This document shows positions 25,260 to 34,633 of a DNA stretch of 64,000 bases, piece by piece. A model generated the notes under the pieces. The model saw nothing but the letters and a program-made list of their open reading frames with translations. It was not told where the DNA came from and searched no databases. Both the position numbers and the translations under genes were made by a program. This stretch comes from Rhizobium esperanzae. Its GTDB lineage: Bacteria; Pseudomonadota; Alphaproteobacteria; Rhizobiales; Rhizobiaceae. Within the stretch, counting starts at the first letter, position 1. Each line of letters begins with the position of its first letter. The DNA is taken from positions 248,001 through 312,000 of the forward strand of contig NZ_MXPU01000001.1 in NCBI RefSeq assembly GCF_002204185.1, written 5' to 3'.

Positions 25260-26792
25260 CTATGCTGCCGCCGTCAACCTCTCCCCGGCAATCCTGTAGG
25301 AAATCGCTTCGGCGAGATGCAAACGGCCGACTGTCGGTTTGTCGTCGAGGTCGGCGAGGGTGCGGGCGACCTTGAGGACGCGGTGGTAGCCGCGGGCGGA
25401 GAATTTCATTTTATCGGCGGCGTCGCGCAGGAGCTGCAGGCCGGCGGCGTCGGGTTCGGCGAGTTTTTCGATCATCGCGGTGGAGCAGCGGGCATTGGTG
25501 CCGATGCCCTTGGCGCCGGCGGCTTCGAAGCGCTCTTGCTGGAGTTCGCGGGCGCGGGCGACGCGGCGGGCGACGTCGGCGCTGGCCTCGGCCGCCATCG
25601 GCCGGATGAGGTCGGCGGCTGAGACGGCGGGCACGTCGATGCGGATATCGATGCGGTCCATCAGCGGCCCGGAGATGCGGGCCTGGTAATCGCTCATGCA
25701 GCGCGGGCCGCGGGCGCAGGTGTGGCCGGGCTCACCGGCCATGCCGCAGCGGCAGGGGTTCATCGCCGCGATCAGCTGGAATTTCGCCGGATAGGAGACG
25801 CGGTGATTGGCGCGGGCAATGACGCATTCACCGCCTTCGAGCGGCTGGCGCAGCGCATCGAGCGCCTGCGGCGTGAATTCGGGAAACTCGTCGAGGAACA
25901 GCACGCCGTGATGGGCAAGCGAGGCTTCGCCCGGCCGGGCGCGTATACCGCCGCCGACAAGCGCGGCCATGGTGGCGGAATGATGCGGAGTGCGGAAGGG
26001 CCGGCGATCGGAAAGCTTGCCGCCGGTGAGCTGGCCGGCGATCGAGTGAACCATCGACACTTCAAGCAGTTCGGCGGGCGAAAGCGGCGGCAAGATCGAG
26101 GGCAGCCTTGCCGCCAACATCGACTTGCCGGAACCGGGAGGCCCGACCATCAAGAGGTTGTGACCGCCGGCTGCCGCCACTTCGAGGGCGCGCTTGGCGC
26201 TTTCCTGGCCCTTGATCTCGGCAAGATCCGGCAGGTTGGCGGCATTGGCGCGGATCGACGGTTCCGGCCTGGAGAGCACCTGCGTGCCGCGGAAATGATT
26301 GGCAAGGGCGATCAGGCTGCGCGGTGCGAGAACATCGACCTCGGCGCCGGCCCAGGCGGCTTCGGCTCCGCTTTCGGCCGGGCAGATCAGCCCCTTGCCG
26401 AGCGCATTGGCGCCGATGGCGGCCGGTAGCGCGCCTGCGATTGCGGCGATCGTGCCGTCGAGATTGAGTTCGCCGACGACGACATAATCCGAGAGCGCAT
26501 CGGCAGGAATGGCGCCGAGGGCAGCCATCAGGGCCAGCGCGATCGGCAGATCGAAATGCGAGCCTTCCTTCGGCAGATCGGCCGGCGCCAGGTTGACGGT
26601 CACCCGTTTGCCCGGCAGCGCCAGGCCGGAAGCATGAAGGGCGGCCTGCACGCGCTCGCGGCTTTCGGCCACCGCCTTGTCGGGCAGGCCGACGATCTGC
26701 ATGCCGACCTTACCAGGCGCGATCATGACCTGAACCTCGACCGGCACGCCTTCGATGCCCTGGAATGCTACCGTACTGACACGCGCGACCAT
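25260..26792 (-). CDS. comM: YifB/ComM-type Mg-chelatase-like AAA+ ATPase
   Basis: The 510-residue protein begins MVARVSTVAFQGIEGVPVEVQ, giving the standard ComM start rather than a Met 22 codons upstream. An N-terminal Lon-like domain (residues 1-170) is followed by an AAA+ module with Walker A GPPGSGKSML, Walker B LFLDEFPEF and sensor MNPCRCG. A cysteine cluster MNPCRCGMAGEPGHTCARGPRC precedes the arginine-finger RISGPLMDRIDI. ComM is a hexameric branch-migration helicase that helps integrate incoming DNA during transformation; in non-competent bacteria its role is less clear. Confidence 0.92.
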   Translation of the reverse strand: MVARVSTVAFQGIEGVPVEVQVMIAPGKVGMQIVGLPDKAVAESRERVQAALHASGLALPGKRVTVNLAPADLPKEGSHFDLPIALALMAALGAIPADALSDYVVVGELNLDGTIAAIAGALPAAIGANALGKGLICPAESGAEAAWAGAEVDVLAPRSLIALANHFRGTQVLSRPEPSIRANAANLPDLAEIKGQESAKRALEVAAAGGHNLLMVGPPGSGKSMLAARLPSILPPLSPAELLEVSMVHSIAGQLTGGKLSDRRPFRTPHHSATMAALVGGGIRARPGEASLAHHGVLFLDEFPEFTPQALDALRQPLEGGECVIARANHRVSYPAKFQLIAAMNPCRCGMAGEPGHTCARGPRCMSDYQARISGPLMDRIDIRIDVPAVSAADLIRPMAAEASADVARRVARARELQQERFEAAGAKGIGTNARCSTAMIEKLAEPDAAGLQLLRDAADKMKFSARGYHRVLKVARTLADLDDKPTVGRLHLAEAISYRIAGERLTAAA

Positions 26793-26946
26793 ATGCCCAC
26801 CCTTGTCCCGCAAACTCTTAGAGACCGCCCCGTGGCCGTTGAAAGCCAGCGGTTGCAATCTGGCACCGACGCAGGACTAAAACAAGAACAATAAAAGAAC
26901 GCAGGCAGATAATCAGCAGCGAGCGCGGTTGTACCCGATCGCAGCC

Positions 26947-27894
26947 TCAGCCACGCTTGCGCTCGATCGCGCCCCAGAGCAGGGCCGCGATATCGGCGCC
27001 ACCGAACTTCCGGACCTCGCGGATGCCTGTGGGCGAAGTGACGTTGATCTCGGTCATGTAATCGCCGATCACGTCGATGCCGACGAGCAGGAAGCCACGT
27101 TCCCTGAGCGCCGGGCCGATGCGCTCGCAGATTTCCTTTTCGCGCGCCGTCAATTCGGTCGCCTCAGCACGGCCGCCGACATGCATGTTGGAGCGGCTGT
27201 CATGCTCGGCCGGCACGCGATTGATGGCGCCGGCAAATTCGCCGTCGACGAGGATGATGCGCTTGTCGCCCTTGCGCACGTCGGGCAGATATTGCTGGGC
27301 GATGAAGGGCTCGCGGAAAAGCTGGCCGAACATTTCCAAGAGCGAAGAGAGATTGCGGTCGTCGCGGGTGGAATGGAAGACGCCGGCGCCGCCATTGCCG
27401 TAGAGCGGCTTCAGGATGATGTCGCCCATCTCGTCGCGGAAGCGGCGGATTTCGGCGGGATCCTTGGTGATCAGCGTCTTCGGCATCAGGTCGGAGAATT
27501 CGGTGACGAAGATCTTCTCCGGCGAATTGCGCACCCAGGCCGGATCGTTGACGACGAGCGTCTTCGGGTGGATGCGCTCGAGCAGATGCGTCGAGGTGAT
27601 ATAGGCCATGTCGAAGGGCGGATCCTGGCGCAGCAGCACCACATCCATGGTCGAGAGATCGACGCGCTCGGGCGCGCCAAGCTCGAAGTGATCACCCTTG
27701 ACGTCGCGCAGCACCATCGGCTCGACGCTGGCAAAGAGCTTGCCATCGCGGAAGCTCAGGCGCTCGGGGGTGTAATGGAAGAGCCTGTAGCCGCGCGATT
27801 GCGCTTCCAGGCTCATGGCGAAGGTGGAGTCACCTGCGATATTGATGCCGGCGACATGATCCATCTGGACCGCTACATTGGTGATCTTGGCCAT
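26947..27894 (-). CDS. gshB: Glutathione synthetase
   Basis: The 315-residue ATP-grasp ligase has the bacterial GshB start [25 protein letters not shown], the [22 protein letters not shown] segment near residue 83, and the glycine-rich ATP loop [14 protein letters not shown] near 147. [10 protein letters not shown] near the C terminus completes the active site. It joins glycine to gamma-glutamylcysteine. It follows comM in the same direction with about 150 bp between. Identification is secure. Confidence 0.96.
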   Translation of the reverse strand: MAKITNVAVQMDHVAGINIAGDSTFAMSLEAQSRGYRLFHYTPERLSFRDGKLFASVEPMVLRDVKGDHFELGAPERVDLSTMDVVLLRQDPPFDMAYITSTHLLERIHPKTLVVNDPAWVRNSPEKIFVTEFSDLMPKTLITKDPAEIRRFRDEMGDIILKPLYGNGGAGVFHSTRDDRNLSSLLEMFGQLFREPFIAQQYLPDVRKGDKRIILVDGEFAGAINRVPAEHDSRSNMHVGGRAEATELTAREKEICERIGPALRERGFLLVGIDVIGDYMTEINVTSPTGIREVRKFGGADIAALLWGAIERKRG

Positions 27895-27981
27895 TTCCGT
27901 CCCTCGCTGAATGCCGGACAGATGTAGGTCGGCCCGGCATCAAACGCAACGGTCATCGAAGGCTTGCGGCGGTCGCAATTT

Positions 27982-28485
27982 TCAGGCGGCGATGCCCTGG
28001 CTGCCGCCGTTGCGCAGCATGTTGCGCAGACGGTAGACGATCGCCAAAGGCTTCGGGAAAGGCTTGCGCAGGAAGGCGACCTTGCGGACGTAAGTGTCGA
28101 CCTGCCAGCTCGCCCAGGTTCCACCTGCGAAAAAGGCGACGTCGCCGGTGCACAGGGTCCGTTCCGTGCCATCCTCGGCGGTGATGTGGACCTCGCCTTC
28201 GAGGATCATCACGGTCTCGTCCCAGCCGAAATACCAGCGGAATTCGCCCGCCGTGCAGTCCCAGATCGCCGTCAGCGACGCCTCGTCATGGCCGCGCGAA
28301 TGTTCGGCGGTGCGGGCTTCAGGATTGCCGCTGATGATCCAGTCGGGATTGATCGGCGTCGATTTCAGCGGCAGGTGGCCGCTCGCATGCGCGACGAAGG
28401 ATTTCCCGGCCGGCTTCAGAGCGATATAAGGCACCGAGCGCGCAGCCATGCCGACCGCACTTGCAAGCATCATCTTCCAGGCCAT
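27982..28485 (-). CDS. Cupin domain protein (Cupin_3/DUF861 type)
   Basis: The 167-residue protein has a central cupin barrel. The first conserved box lies in GEFRWYFGWDETVMILEGEVHIT at about residues 88-110 and the second in GDVAFFAGGTWASWQVDTYVRK at about 120-142. The WYFGWDETVMILEGEV spacing is typical of the Cupin_3 group related to ureidoglycine aminohydrolase-like proteins, but the metal-ligand set is incomplete, so function is unknown. The N-terminal 20 residues are hydrophobic enough to be a weak membrane or signal segment. Located between gshB and yraN on the same strand. Confidence 0.75.
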   Translation of the reverse strand: MAWKMMLASAVGMAARSVPYIALKPAGKSFVAHASGHLPLKSTPINPDWIISGNPEARTAEHSRGHDEASLTAIWDCTAGEFRWYFGWDETVMILEGEVHITAEDGTERTLCTGDVAFFAGGTWASWQVDTYVRKVAFLRKPFPKPLAIVYRLRNMLRNGGSQGIAA

Positions 28486-28604
28486 GCAACAACCCCCGAT
28501 TCTTAATCCCTACCGCGGTGGTGGGTAGCAGAGAGAGGTAAGGAGCTCGTTCAACGCGGGACTAAAATTTTAACAATCCGGCAACTCGACAGCGCCGCAA
28601 GTCC

Positions 28605-28973
28605 TCAGAAGGCGTCGGGAAAGTGCCGCGGCAGCCGACCGGGCATGACCGCGACGATGTCGTAGCGCTGGGAAAGGCGAGCTTGATCCGCCTGACGGGC
28701 AAGCCAGAGATCGCTTGCCGCCCGGATCCGCTTCTGAGCGCCGATGGAGACGGCGTCGATGGCCGCAGCCTCGCCATGGCGGGCCTTGACCTCGACGAAG
28801 ACGGCGAGATCGCCCTTGCGGGCGACGATATCGATCTCGCCGAGCCTGGTGCGGTGGCGCAGCGCCAGGATGCGGTAGCCCTTCAGCATCAGGAAGGCGG
28901 CGGCGATATATTCCGACATGCGGCCGCGGCGCAGCGCTTTCCGCTTGGTGGCGGTGAGGTCTTTATCGCCCAT
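28605..28973 (-). CDS. YraN family (UPF0102) nuclease-fold protein
   Basis: The 122-residue protein has the endonuclease-like core GYRILALRHRTRLGEIDIVARKGDLAVFVEVKAR at about residues 34-66. It contains the E..D...EVK residues of the restriction-endonuclease-like fold. The family is widespread and usually neighbours rsmI, as here, where the two overlap by 11 bases. Biochemical function is uncertain. A short C-terminal RHFPDAF tail completes the protein. Confidence 0.92.
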   Translation of the reverse strand: MGDKDLTATKRKALRRGRMSEYIAAAFLMLKGYRILALRHRTRLGEIDIVARKGDLAVFVEVKARHGEAAAIDAVSIGAQKRIRAASDLWLARQADQARLSQRYDIVAVMPGRLPRHFPDAF

Positions 28974-29880
28974 TGCCGCTCTTCATCTCCAGCAGGCGCT
29001 GGTAGAGCGCCTTGCGCGGCAGGCCGGTGAGACGGGCGGCCTCGGTCGCTGCCTTTGCCGTCGGCATCGACATCGACAGGTCCGCAAGCACGGCGTCGAC
29101 ATCGGCCTCGGACGTTTCGGCCGGCTGCGGCGGACCGACGACGAGGACGATCTCGCCCCTGACATTTTCCACCTGCTGGTAGTGGGCGGCAAGTTCGGCC
29201 AGCGTGCCGCGGCGGAATTCTTCATAGGTCTTGGTCAATTCGCGGCAGACGCAAGCCGTCCGAGCCGGGCCGAGCACATCGGCGGCGGCAAGAAGCGTCG
29301 CACCGATGCGATGGGGCGATTCAAAAAAGATCAGCGTCGCCGGGGCTGCAGCCAGTTCGCCGAGACGATCGCGGCGGGCCTTGTCCTTGGCCGGCAGAAA
29401 GCCGGCAAAGAGGAAGGCGTCGTTCGGCAGGCCGGAACCGACCAGGGCGGCGAGTGGCGCCGAGGCGCCCGGAATGGGAATGACGCGGTAACCGGCGGCA
29501 ATTGCCTGCCGGGCCAATCGGTAGCCGGGATCGGAGACGAGCGGCGTGCCGGCATCGGACACCAGCGCCACCGAGCGGCCGGCTTCCAGCGCCTGGATGA
29601 GCCGCGGACCGGCTTCGTCGGCATTGTGCTCGTGGTAGGCGAAGGGACGGTTCTGGATGCCGTAGCGGTCGAGCAGAACGCGGGTGACACGCGTATCCTC
29701 GCAGGCGAGCACGTCGGCGCCGGCCAGCGTCTCCAGTGCGCGCAGCGTGATGTCGCCGAGATTGCCGATGGGGGTCGCGACCAGATAGAGCGCCGGTTCC
29801 AGCGGCCGCGCCGGCACCGCCATGTTGTGCAGGCGGAAGCTTCGCCGGCCGGCGTTCTCCGCTGTGGTTTGCTCGTTCAT
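28963..29880 (-). CDS. rsmI: 16S rRNA (cytidine1402-2'-O)-methyltransferase
   Basis: The 305-residue SAM methyltransferase of the RsmI family has YLVATPIGNLGDITLRALETL near residues 31-51, CEDTRVTRVLLDRYGI near 60, VSDAGTPLVSDPGYRL near 103, and IPGASA further on. It methylates the ribose of C1402 in the ribosomal P site. The C-terminal region includes a predicted winged-helix segment. It is translationally coupled to yraN by overlap. The usual divergent partner, a lipoprotein gene, is not found here; dnaN lies instead on the other side. Confidence 0.95.
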   Translation of the reverse strand: MNEQTTAENAGRRSFRLHNMAVPARPLEPALYLVATPIGNLGDITLRALETLAGADVLACEDTRVTRVLLDRYGIQNRPFAYHEHNADEAGPRLIQALEAGRSVALVSDAGTPLVSDPGYRLARQAIAAGYRVIPIPGASAPLAALVGSGLPNDAFLFAGFLPAKDKARRDRLGELAAAPATLIFFESPHRIGATLLAAADVLGPARTACVCRELTKTYEEFRRGTLAELAAHYQQVENVRGEIVLVVGPPQPAETSEADVDAVLADLSMSMPTAKAATEAARLTGLPRKALYQRLLEMKSGNGR

Positions 29881-30139
29881 GCCATTTGCCTTCGTCCCGA
29901 CGGTCCTTCGCCCCTCATCGGGCCTTTATGGGCGAGCGGCGCCGCTTCGGCAAGGGTTGGGATTTCTGTGAGGATTGCTCCGGAAAACCTGAAATGCGGG
30001 GGCTCAGCCGTCCATGCCTCTTGCCATCCAATGCTGAAGTCTGCCATTTTGCCCGTCCACTCCCCCGACCTAAATCGGGAAAGCATTCTTCGGGCCTTCG
30101 ATGCGCCCGGGCAGTCACGGTCGAAAGCGGTAGCATCCC

Positions 30140-31258
30140 ATGCGTATTACTATTGAGCGGTCAAACCTTCTGAAATCGCTGAACCACGTCCACCGTGTGG
30201 TCGAACGTCGCAACACGATCCCGATCCTGTCCAACGTACTGCTCAAGGCCGATGGCCAGAACCTCGACATGAAGGCAACCGACCTCGACCTCGAAATCAC
30301 CGAGGCGACGCCGGCAAGCGTCGAGCAGCCTGGCGCCACCACCGTTCCCGCCCACCTTCTCTACGATATCGTGCGCAAGCTTTCCGATGGCGCCGAAGTG
30401 CTGCTGGCGACCAGCACCGACGGCGGCTCGATGACCGTCCAGTCCGGCCGCTCGAAATTCTCGCTGCAGTGCCTGCCGGAATCCGATTTCCCGGATCTGA
30501 CCGCCGGCACCTTCACGCATTCCTTCAAGCTGAAGGCGACCGATCTGAAGATGCTGATCGACCGCACCCAGTTCGCGATCTCGACGGAAGAGACGCGTTA
30601 TTATCTGAACGGCATCTTCTTCCACACGATCGAGAGCAATGGTGAGCTGAAGCTCAGGGCGGTCGCGACCGACGGCCACCGGCTGGCCCGCGCCGATGTC
30701 GACGCGCCGTCGGGCTCCGAGGGCATGCCCGGCATCATCATTCCACGCAAGACGGTCGGGGAACTGCAGAAGCTGGTCGACAATCCGGAAGCGATCGTCA
30801 CCGTCGAAGTTTCAGACGCCAAGATCCGCATGACGATCGGCTCGATCGTCATGACTTCGAAACTGATCGACGGCACCTTCCCCGATTACCAGCGCGTCAT
30901 CCCCACCGGCAACGACAAGGAAATGCGCGTCGATTGCACGACCTTCGCCCAGGCCGTCGACCGCGTCTCGACGATCTCCTCCGAGCGCGGACGCGCCGTG
31001 AAGCTGGCGCTTTCCGAAGGGCAGCTGATGCTGACCGTCAACAATCCGGATTCCGGCAGCGCTACGGAAGAAGTCGCCGTCGGCTACGACACGGATGCGA
31101 TGGAAATCGGCTTCAACGCCAAATATCTGCTCGACATCACCGCGCAGCTTTCCGGCGAGGAAGCGATCTTCCTGCTGGCGGATGCCGGCTCGCCGACGCT
31201 GATCCGAGACACCGCCGGTGACGACGCGCTCTACGTCTTGATGCCGATGCGCGTCTGA
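30140..31258 (+). CDS. dnaN: DNA polymerase III beta subunit (sliding clamp)
   Basis: The 372-residue protein shows the three-domain clamp sequence: MRITIERSNLLKSLNHVHRVVERRNTIPILSNVLL at the start, AISTEETRYYLNGIFFH near 138-154, and a C terminus ending YVLMPMRV with the MPMR partner-binding hallmark. It forms the dimeric ring that tethers polymerase and repair enzymes to DNA. No DnaA boxes or other origin features were seen in the 259-bp upstream gap, so this is not an oriC-linked dnaA-dnaN locus. Alphaproteobacteria commonly separate these genes. Confidence 0.97.
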   Translation: MRITIERSNLLKSLNHVHRVVERRNTIPILSNVLLKADGQNLDMKATDLDLEITEATPASVEQPGATTVPAHLLYDIVRKLSDGAEVLLATSTDGGSMTVQSGRSKFSLQCLPESDFPDLTAGTFTHSFKLKATDLKMLIDRTQFAISTEETRYYLNGIFFHTIESNGELKLRAVATDGHRLARADVDAPSGSEGMPGIIIPRKTVGELQKLVDNPEAIVTVEVSDAKIRMTIGSIVMTSKLIDGTFPDYQRVIPTGNDKEMRVDCTTFAQAVDRVSTISSERGRAVKLALSEGQLMLTVNNPDSGSATEEVAVGYDTDAMEIGFNAKYLLDITAQLSGEEAIFLLADAGSPTLIRDTAGDDALYVLMPMRV

Positions 31259-31286
31259 CGGAACGAAGGCGGCCGCTTCCGGTTTT

Positions 31287-31305
31287 CCTCCTGTCAAACA
31301 GGAGG
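31287..31305 (+). promoter_or_regulatory. Hairpin covering the DUF72 ribosome binding site
   Basis: CCTCCTGT (31287-31294) and ACAGGAGG (31298-31305) form a perfect 8-bp stem with a three-base loop. The right arm is itself the Shine-Dalgarno sequence 7 bases before the ATG at 31313. The hairpin could act as a weak dnaN terminator or sequester the ribosome site of the next gene. Confidence 0.55.
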
Positions 31306-31312
31306 TTCCAGG

Positions 31313-32218
31313 ATGAAAAAGACGGGAGCGGTGCGCATCGGCATTTCCGGCTGGACCTATGCGCCCTGGCGCGGGAAATTCTATCCGGAAGGCCTACCGC
31401 AGAAGCAGGAGCTTTCCTACGCCGCCCGTCACTTCCGTTCGATCGAGATCAACGGCACCTTCTACGGATTGCAGAAGCCCGAAAGTTTCGGCCGCTGGCG
31501 GGACGAAACGCCTGATGATTTCGTCTTTGCGGTCAAGGGCCCGCGCTTCCTCACCCATGTGCGGCGACTGAAGGAGATCGAGGCGCCGCTTGCCAATTTC
31601 TTCGCCTCGGGCCTGCTCAGGCTCGGCCCCAAGCTCGGGCCGATCCTCTGGCAATTCCCAGCCAACATGGTCTTCGATCCGGATCGTTTCGAAAATTTCC
31701 TGTCGTTTCTGCCGCATGATCATGATGCGGCGATCACGCTTGCCAAGCGGCATGACGAGCGGCTCAAACAGCCCTGGCTCAAAAGCGACGGACACCAGCC
31801 GATCCGCCATGCGTTCGAAATCCGCAACGACAGCTTCCGCTCAGCCGAGTTCATCGAGATGCTCCGGCGGCACAAGGCGGCGCTGGTCTGCGCCGATACA
31901 GTGAAATGGCCGCTGCTGATGGATATCACTGCCGACTTCATCTATTGCCGCCTGCATGGATCCGAACAGCTCTATGTCAGCGGCTATGAAGACCAAGCAC
32001 TCGATCTATGGGCCGAGCGCATCCGGGCCTGGGCACAGGGCGGAGAACCAGAGAATGCGACGCGGATAGTTGCGCCACTGCCGGCGGGAGCCAAGGGTCG
32101 CGACGTCTATCTTTATTTCGACAACACCGATAAGAAACTTCGCGCCCCTGTCGACGCCGGCCATTTGAGCGAAAGACTTGCCGACCTCATGCCTCATTCC
32201 CAGCGAAAGGCCGCATGA
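31313..32218 (+). CDS. DUF72 family protein
   Basis: The 301-residue protein has the DUF72 hallmark order: RIGISGWTYAPWRGKFYP near residues 8-25, HFRSIEINGTFYGLQKPESFGRW near 39-61, FVFAVKGPRFLTH near 70, and a late YLYFDNTDKKLRAP. The family has a TIM-barrel fold and is widespread, with no settled reaction. It lies 54 bp after dnaN on the same strand, and its ribosome site is inside a hairpin. No catalytic assignment is made. Confidence 0.9.
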   Translation: MKKTGAVRIGISGWTYAPWRGKFYPEGLPQKQELSYAARHFRSIEINGTFYGLQKPESFGRWRDETPDDFVFAVKGPRFLTHVRRLKEIEAPLANFFASGLLRLGPKLGPILWQFPANMVFDPDRFENFLSFLPHDHDAAITLAKRHDERLKQPWLKSDGHQPIRHAFEIRNDSFRSAEFIEMLRRHKAALVCADTVKWPLLMDITADFIYCRLHGSEQLYVSGYEDQALDLWAERIRAWAQGGEPENATRIVAPLPAGAKGRDVYLYFDNTDKKLRAPVDAGHLSERLADLMPHSQRKAA

Positions 32219-32313
32219 GCTGTTGATGCCGATGTCCTCTTTGCGAAAATCCTTGTCCCGGGAGCGACAAGCAGCATATTAAGACAGTCGATCAACGTGC
32301 GGATGGGTGGAGA

Positions 32314-32913
32314 ATGCGCTTACGGGTCAAGGTGAAGGAACACCTCGGGAAGAGATTTGATGAGGAAATCCGCTTCTTCCGGGGCATGATGCAGGGGCCG
32401 AAGACGGTGGGCTCGATCGTGCCGACCTCTTCGATTACCGCCAAGCGCATGGCCAGCGTCATCGATATGCATTCGGGGCTGCCGGTGCTGGAACTCGGCC
32501 CGGGCACGGGGGCCATCACCAAGGCCATCCTCGGCCGGGGCGTGAAACCGGAAAATCTCGTGGCAATCGAATATTCGACGGATTTCCACCAGCATCTGCT
32601 GCGAACCTATCCCGGCGTGCACTTCATCAACGGCGATGCCTTCGATCTCAAGACCACGCTCGGCGACTACAGCGACCGGACATTCGATTGCGTCATCTCC
32701 TGCATTCCGCTGTTGAATTTTCCAATGGCGATGCGCGTCTCGCTGCTCGAAAGCCTGCTCGACCGCCTGCCTGTCGGCCGACCGGTGGTGCAGATTTCCT
32801 ACGGCGCGATTTCGCCGATTGCCGCCAATCCCGATCGTTATCACATACAGCACTTCGATTTTGTGATGCGCAACATCCCGCCGGCGCAGCTCTGGATCTA
32901 CCGGCGCGGCTGA
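32314..32913 (+). CDS. pmtA: PmtA-like phosphatidylethanolamine N-methyltransferase
   Basis: The 199-residue class I SAM-dependent methyltransferase has the binding motif LPVLELGPGTGAITKAIL near residues 56-73 and a second motif FDCVISCIPLLNF near 124-136. The N-terminal KRFDEEIRFFRGMMQGPKTVGSIVPTSS is characteristic of rhizobial phospholipid methyltransferases that convert phosphatidylethanolamine toward phosphatidylcholine. These small soluble enzymes work at the inner membrane surface. It starts a tight run, only one base before a phosphatase-like gene. Exact paralogue assignment is from memory. Confidence 0.75.
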   Translation: MRLRVKVKEHLGKRFDEEIRFFRGMMQGPKTVGSIVPTSSITAKRMASVIDMHSGLPVLELGPGTGAITKAILGRGVKPENLVAIEYSTDFHQHLLRTYPGVHFINGDAFDLKTTLGDYSDRTFDCVISCIPLLNFPMAMRVSLLESLLDRLPVGRPVVQISYGAISPIAANPDRYHIQHFDFVMRNIPPAQLWIYRRG

Positions 32914-32914
32914 G

Positions 32915-33496
32915 ATGTTCGGGCTCTATGTCACCCATCCGCAAGTCAGAATCGATGCGAATGTTCCCGTGCCGAAATGGGGGCTTTCCGATGTCGGCGC
33001 GGCGCGAGCGCGCAAAGCTGCCGAGAGCGACTGGGCCAGACGGCTGACCCGCATCGTCTCCAGCGAGGAGACGAAGGCGATCGAAACGGCCGAAATCCTG
33101 GCGGCAGCCTCCGGCATCAGCGTCGAGATCGTCCACGGCATGCACGAGAACGACCGTTCGGCCACCGGTTTCCTGCCGCCGCCGCAATTCGAAGAGGCGG
33201 CCAACTGGTTCTTTGCCCATCCGGAACAAAGCTTCCGGGGCTGGGAGCGCGCCGTCGACGCGCAGGCCCGCATCGTCGCTGCGGTAAAGGCCGTTCTCGC
33301 CATGCATGATCCGGCCGCACCGATCGCCTTCGTCGGCCATGGCGGCGTCGGCACGCTGCTCAAATGCCATCTGGCGGGCCGGCCGATCGCCCGCGACCGC
33401 GACCAACCGGCCGGCGGCGGCAATCTCTATGCTTTCGGCCTTGCGGATCTCGGCCTAACATGCGACTGGACGCCCATCGAAGACTGGCGGGGGTGA
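32915..33496 (+). CDS. Histidine phosphatase superfamily-like protein with altered RHG motif
   Basis: The 193-residue protein has the layout of a small phosphoglycerate-mutase-like phosphatase. The N-terminal catalytic box, normally RHG after a hydrophobic strand, reads LYVTHPQVRIDA (His8). A downstream GLSDVGAARARKAAE helix follows, then SSEETKAIETAEIL where a second arginine is usual, and the late histidine box FVGHGGVGTLL. His8 and the late His are kept, while the Arg preceding His is Thr and the Gly following it is Pro. It is packed between pmtA and pyrF with gaps of only 1 and 6 bases. Catalysis may be altered or lost. Confidence 0.75.
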   Translation: MFGLYVTHPQVRIDANVPVPKWGLSDVGAARARKAAESDWARRLTRIVSSEETKAIETAEILAAASGISVEIVHGMHENDRSATGFLPPPQFEEAANWFFAHPEQSFRGWERAVDAQARIVAAVKAVLAMHDPAAPIAFVGHGGVGTLLKCHLAGRPIARDRDQPAGGGNLYAFGLADLGLTCDWTPIEDWRG

Positions 33497-33502
33497 CTTC
33501 AC

Positions 33503-34210
33503 ATGGACGCACGCGAGCGGTTGATCGTCGGCCTGGATGTACCAACGATCGGCGAGGCGGAAAGACTGGTTTCCACGCTCGGCGACGACATTCTCTTTTA
33601 TAAGATCGGCTATCAGCTGGTCTTTGCCGGCGGTCTCGAATTCGCCCGCGACCTTGCCGCCGGCGGCAAGAAGATCTTTCTCGACATGAAGCTGCTCGAC
33701 ATCGACAACACAGTCGCGTCAGGCGTCGAGAATATCGCCAAGATGGGCATGTCGATGCTGACGCTGCATGCCTATCCGAAGGCGATGAGAGCGGCAGTGG
33801 AGGCGGCGGCCGGCTCCGGCCTCTGTCTGCTCGGCGTCACCGTGCTGACCTCGATGGATGCCGAGGACCTTGCCGAGGCCGGCTATAGCCAAGACCCGCA
33901 CAGCCTGGTGCTCAGCCGCGCCGGGCAGGCCCGCGCCGCCGGCATGGGCGGCGTCGTCTGCTCGGCGGCGGAGGCGGCCGAAGTGCGGGAGATCGTCGGT
34001 CCCGACATGGCGATCGTCACGCCCGGCATTCGCCCGACCGGCAGCGACAAGGGCGACCAGAAGCGGGTGATGACGCCTTTCGACGCGCTGAAGGCGGGAT
34101 CAACCCATCTCGTCGTCGGCCGGCCGATCGTCAAGGCGCCCGATCCGAAAGAGGCGGCCCAAGCCGTCCTCAACGAAATGGTGGGCGCGCTCTGGCCGGC
34201 AAACCGCTGA
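33503..34210 (+). CDS. pyrF: Orotidine 5'-phosphate decarboxylase
   Basis: The 235-residue TIM-barrel enzyme has [14 protein letters not shown] at the start, the catalytic Asp-Lys-Asp tetrad in [13 protein letters not shown] near residues 58-70, and [19 protein letters not shown] near 174. VVGRPI and the following loop bind phosphate. It makes UMP from OMP in pyrimidine synthesis. Six bases separate it from the phosphatase-like gene, and DUF1330 follows 25 bases later. The KLLDIDNTV variant is normal for alphaproteobacterial PyrF. Confidence 0.95.
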   Translation: MDARERLIVGLDVPTIGEAERLVSTLGDDILFYKIGYQLVFAGGLEFARDLAAGGKKIFLDMKLLDIDNTVASGVENIAKMGMSMLTLHAYPKAMRAAVEAAAGSGLCLLGVTVLTSMDAEDLAEAGYSQDPHSLVLSRAGQARAAGMGGVVCSAAEAAEVREIVGPDMAIVTPGIRPTGSDKGDQKRVMTPFDALKAGSTHLVVGRPIVKAPDPKEAAQAVLNEMVGALWPANR

Positions 34211-34235
34211 ATTCAAGAGCACAAGGGAGAAGATC

Positions 34236-34523
34236 ATGGCCAAGGCATATTGGATCGCCCGCGTCGACGTTCGTGACGCCGAGCGCTACAAGGATTATGT
34301 GGCGGCGGCCAAACCGGCCTTCGAAAAATACGGCGCGAATTTCCTGGCGCGCGGCGGCGCCATCACCGAGCTCGAGGGCAAGGCGCGCACCCGCAATGTC
34401 GTGATCGAATTCCCGTCGATGCAGCATGCGGTCGACTGCTATAATTCGCCGGAATACCAGATCGCCGCCAAAATCCGCCAGGAAGTGGCCGATGCGGAAA
34501 TGGTCGTCGTCGAAGGCGTCTGA
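34236..34523 (+). CDS. DUF1330 family protein
   Basis: The 95-residue protein matches the small alpha-beta (ferredoxin-like) DUF1330 fold: AYWIARVDVRDAERYKDYVAAAKPAFEKYGA near residues 3-33, FLARGG, then VVIEFPSMQHAVDCYNSPEYQ near 58-78. Members are dimeric and of uncertain function. AAGGGAGAAG lies 5-14 bases upstream of the ATG. It ends the run that includes pmtA and pyrF, although the next gene also lies close. Confidence 0.92.
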   Translation: MAKAYWIARVDVRDAERYKDYVAAAKPAFEKYGANFLARGGAITELEGKARTRNVVIEFPSMQHAVDCYNSPEYQIAAKIRQEVADAEMVVVEGV

Positions 34524-34633
34524 GCGCCTTCGCACCCGCAAAACTCACGGCGCAATGGGCCTTCCCGTCGCGCCGGGATTGGGCTAAGACGGTGCCGATA
34601 CAGCATCCCGCACAGCCTTTCGAGGAGCCTGCC

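Noticed and set aside
26929..27927. 332-residue plus-strand frame opposite gshB
   Set aside because: The minus strand carries all glutathione synthetase motifs; the plus frame is compositionally biased and without a ribosome site.
29881..30139. Possible replication origin upstream of dnaN
   Set aside because: No cluster of DnaA boxes, no dnaA gene and no marked AT-rich unwinding element was seen.
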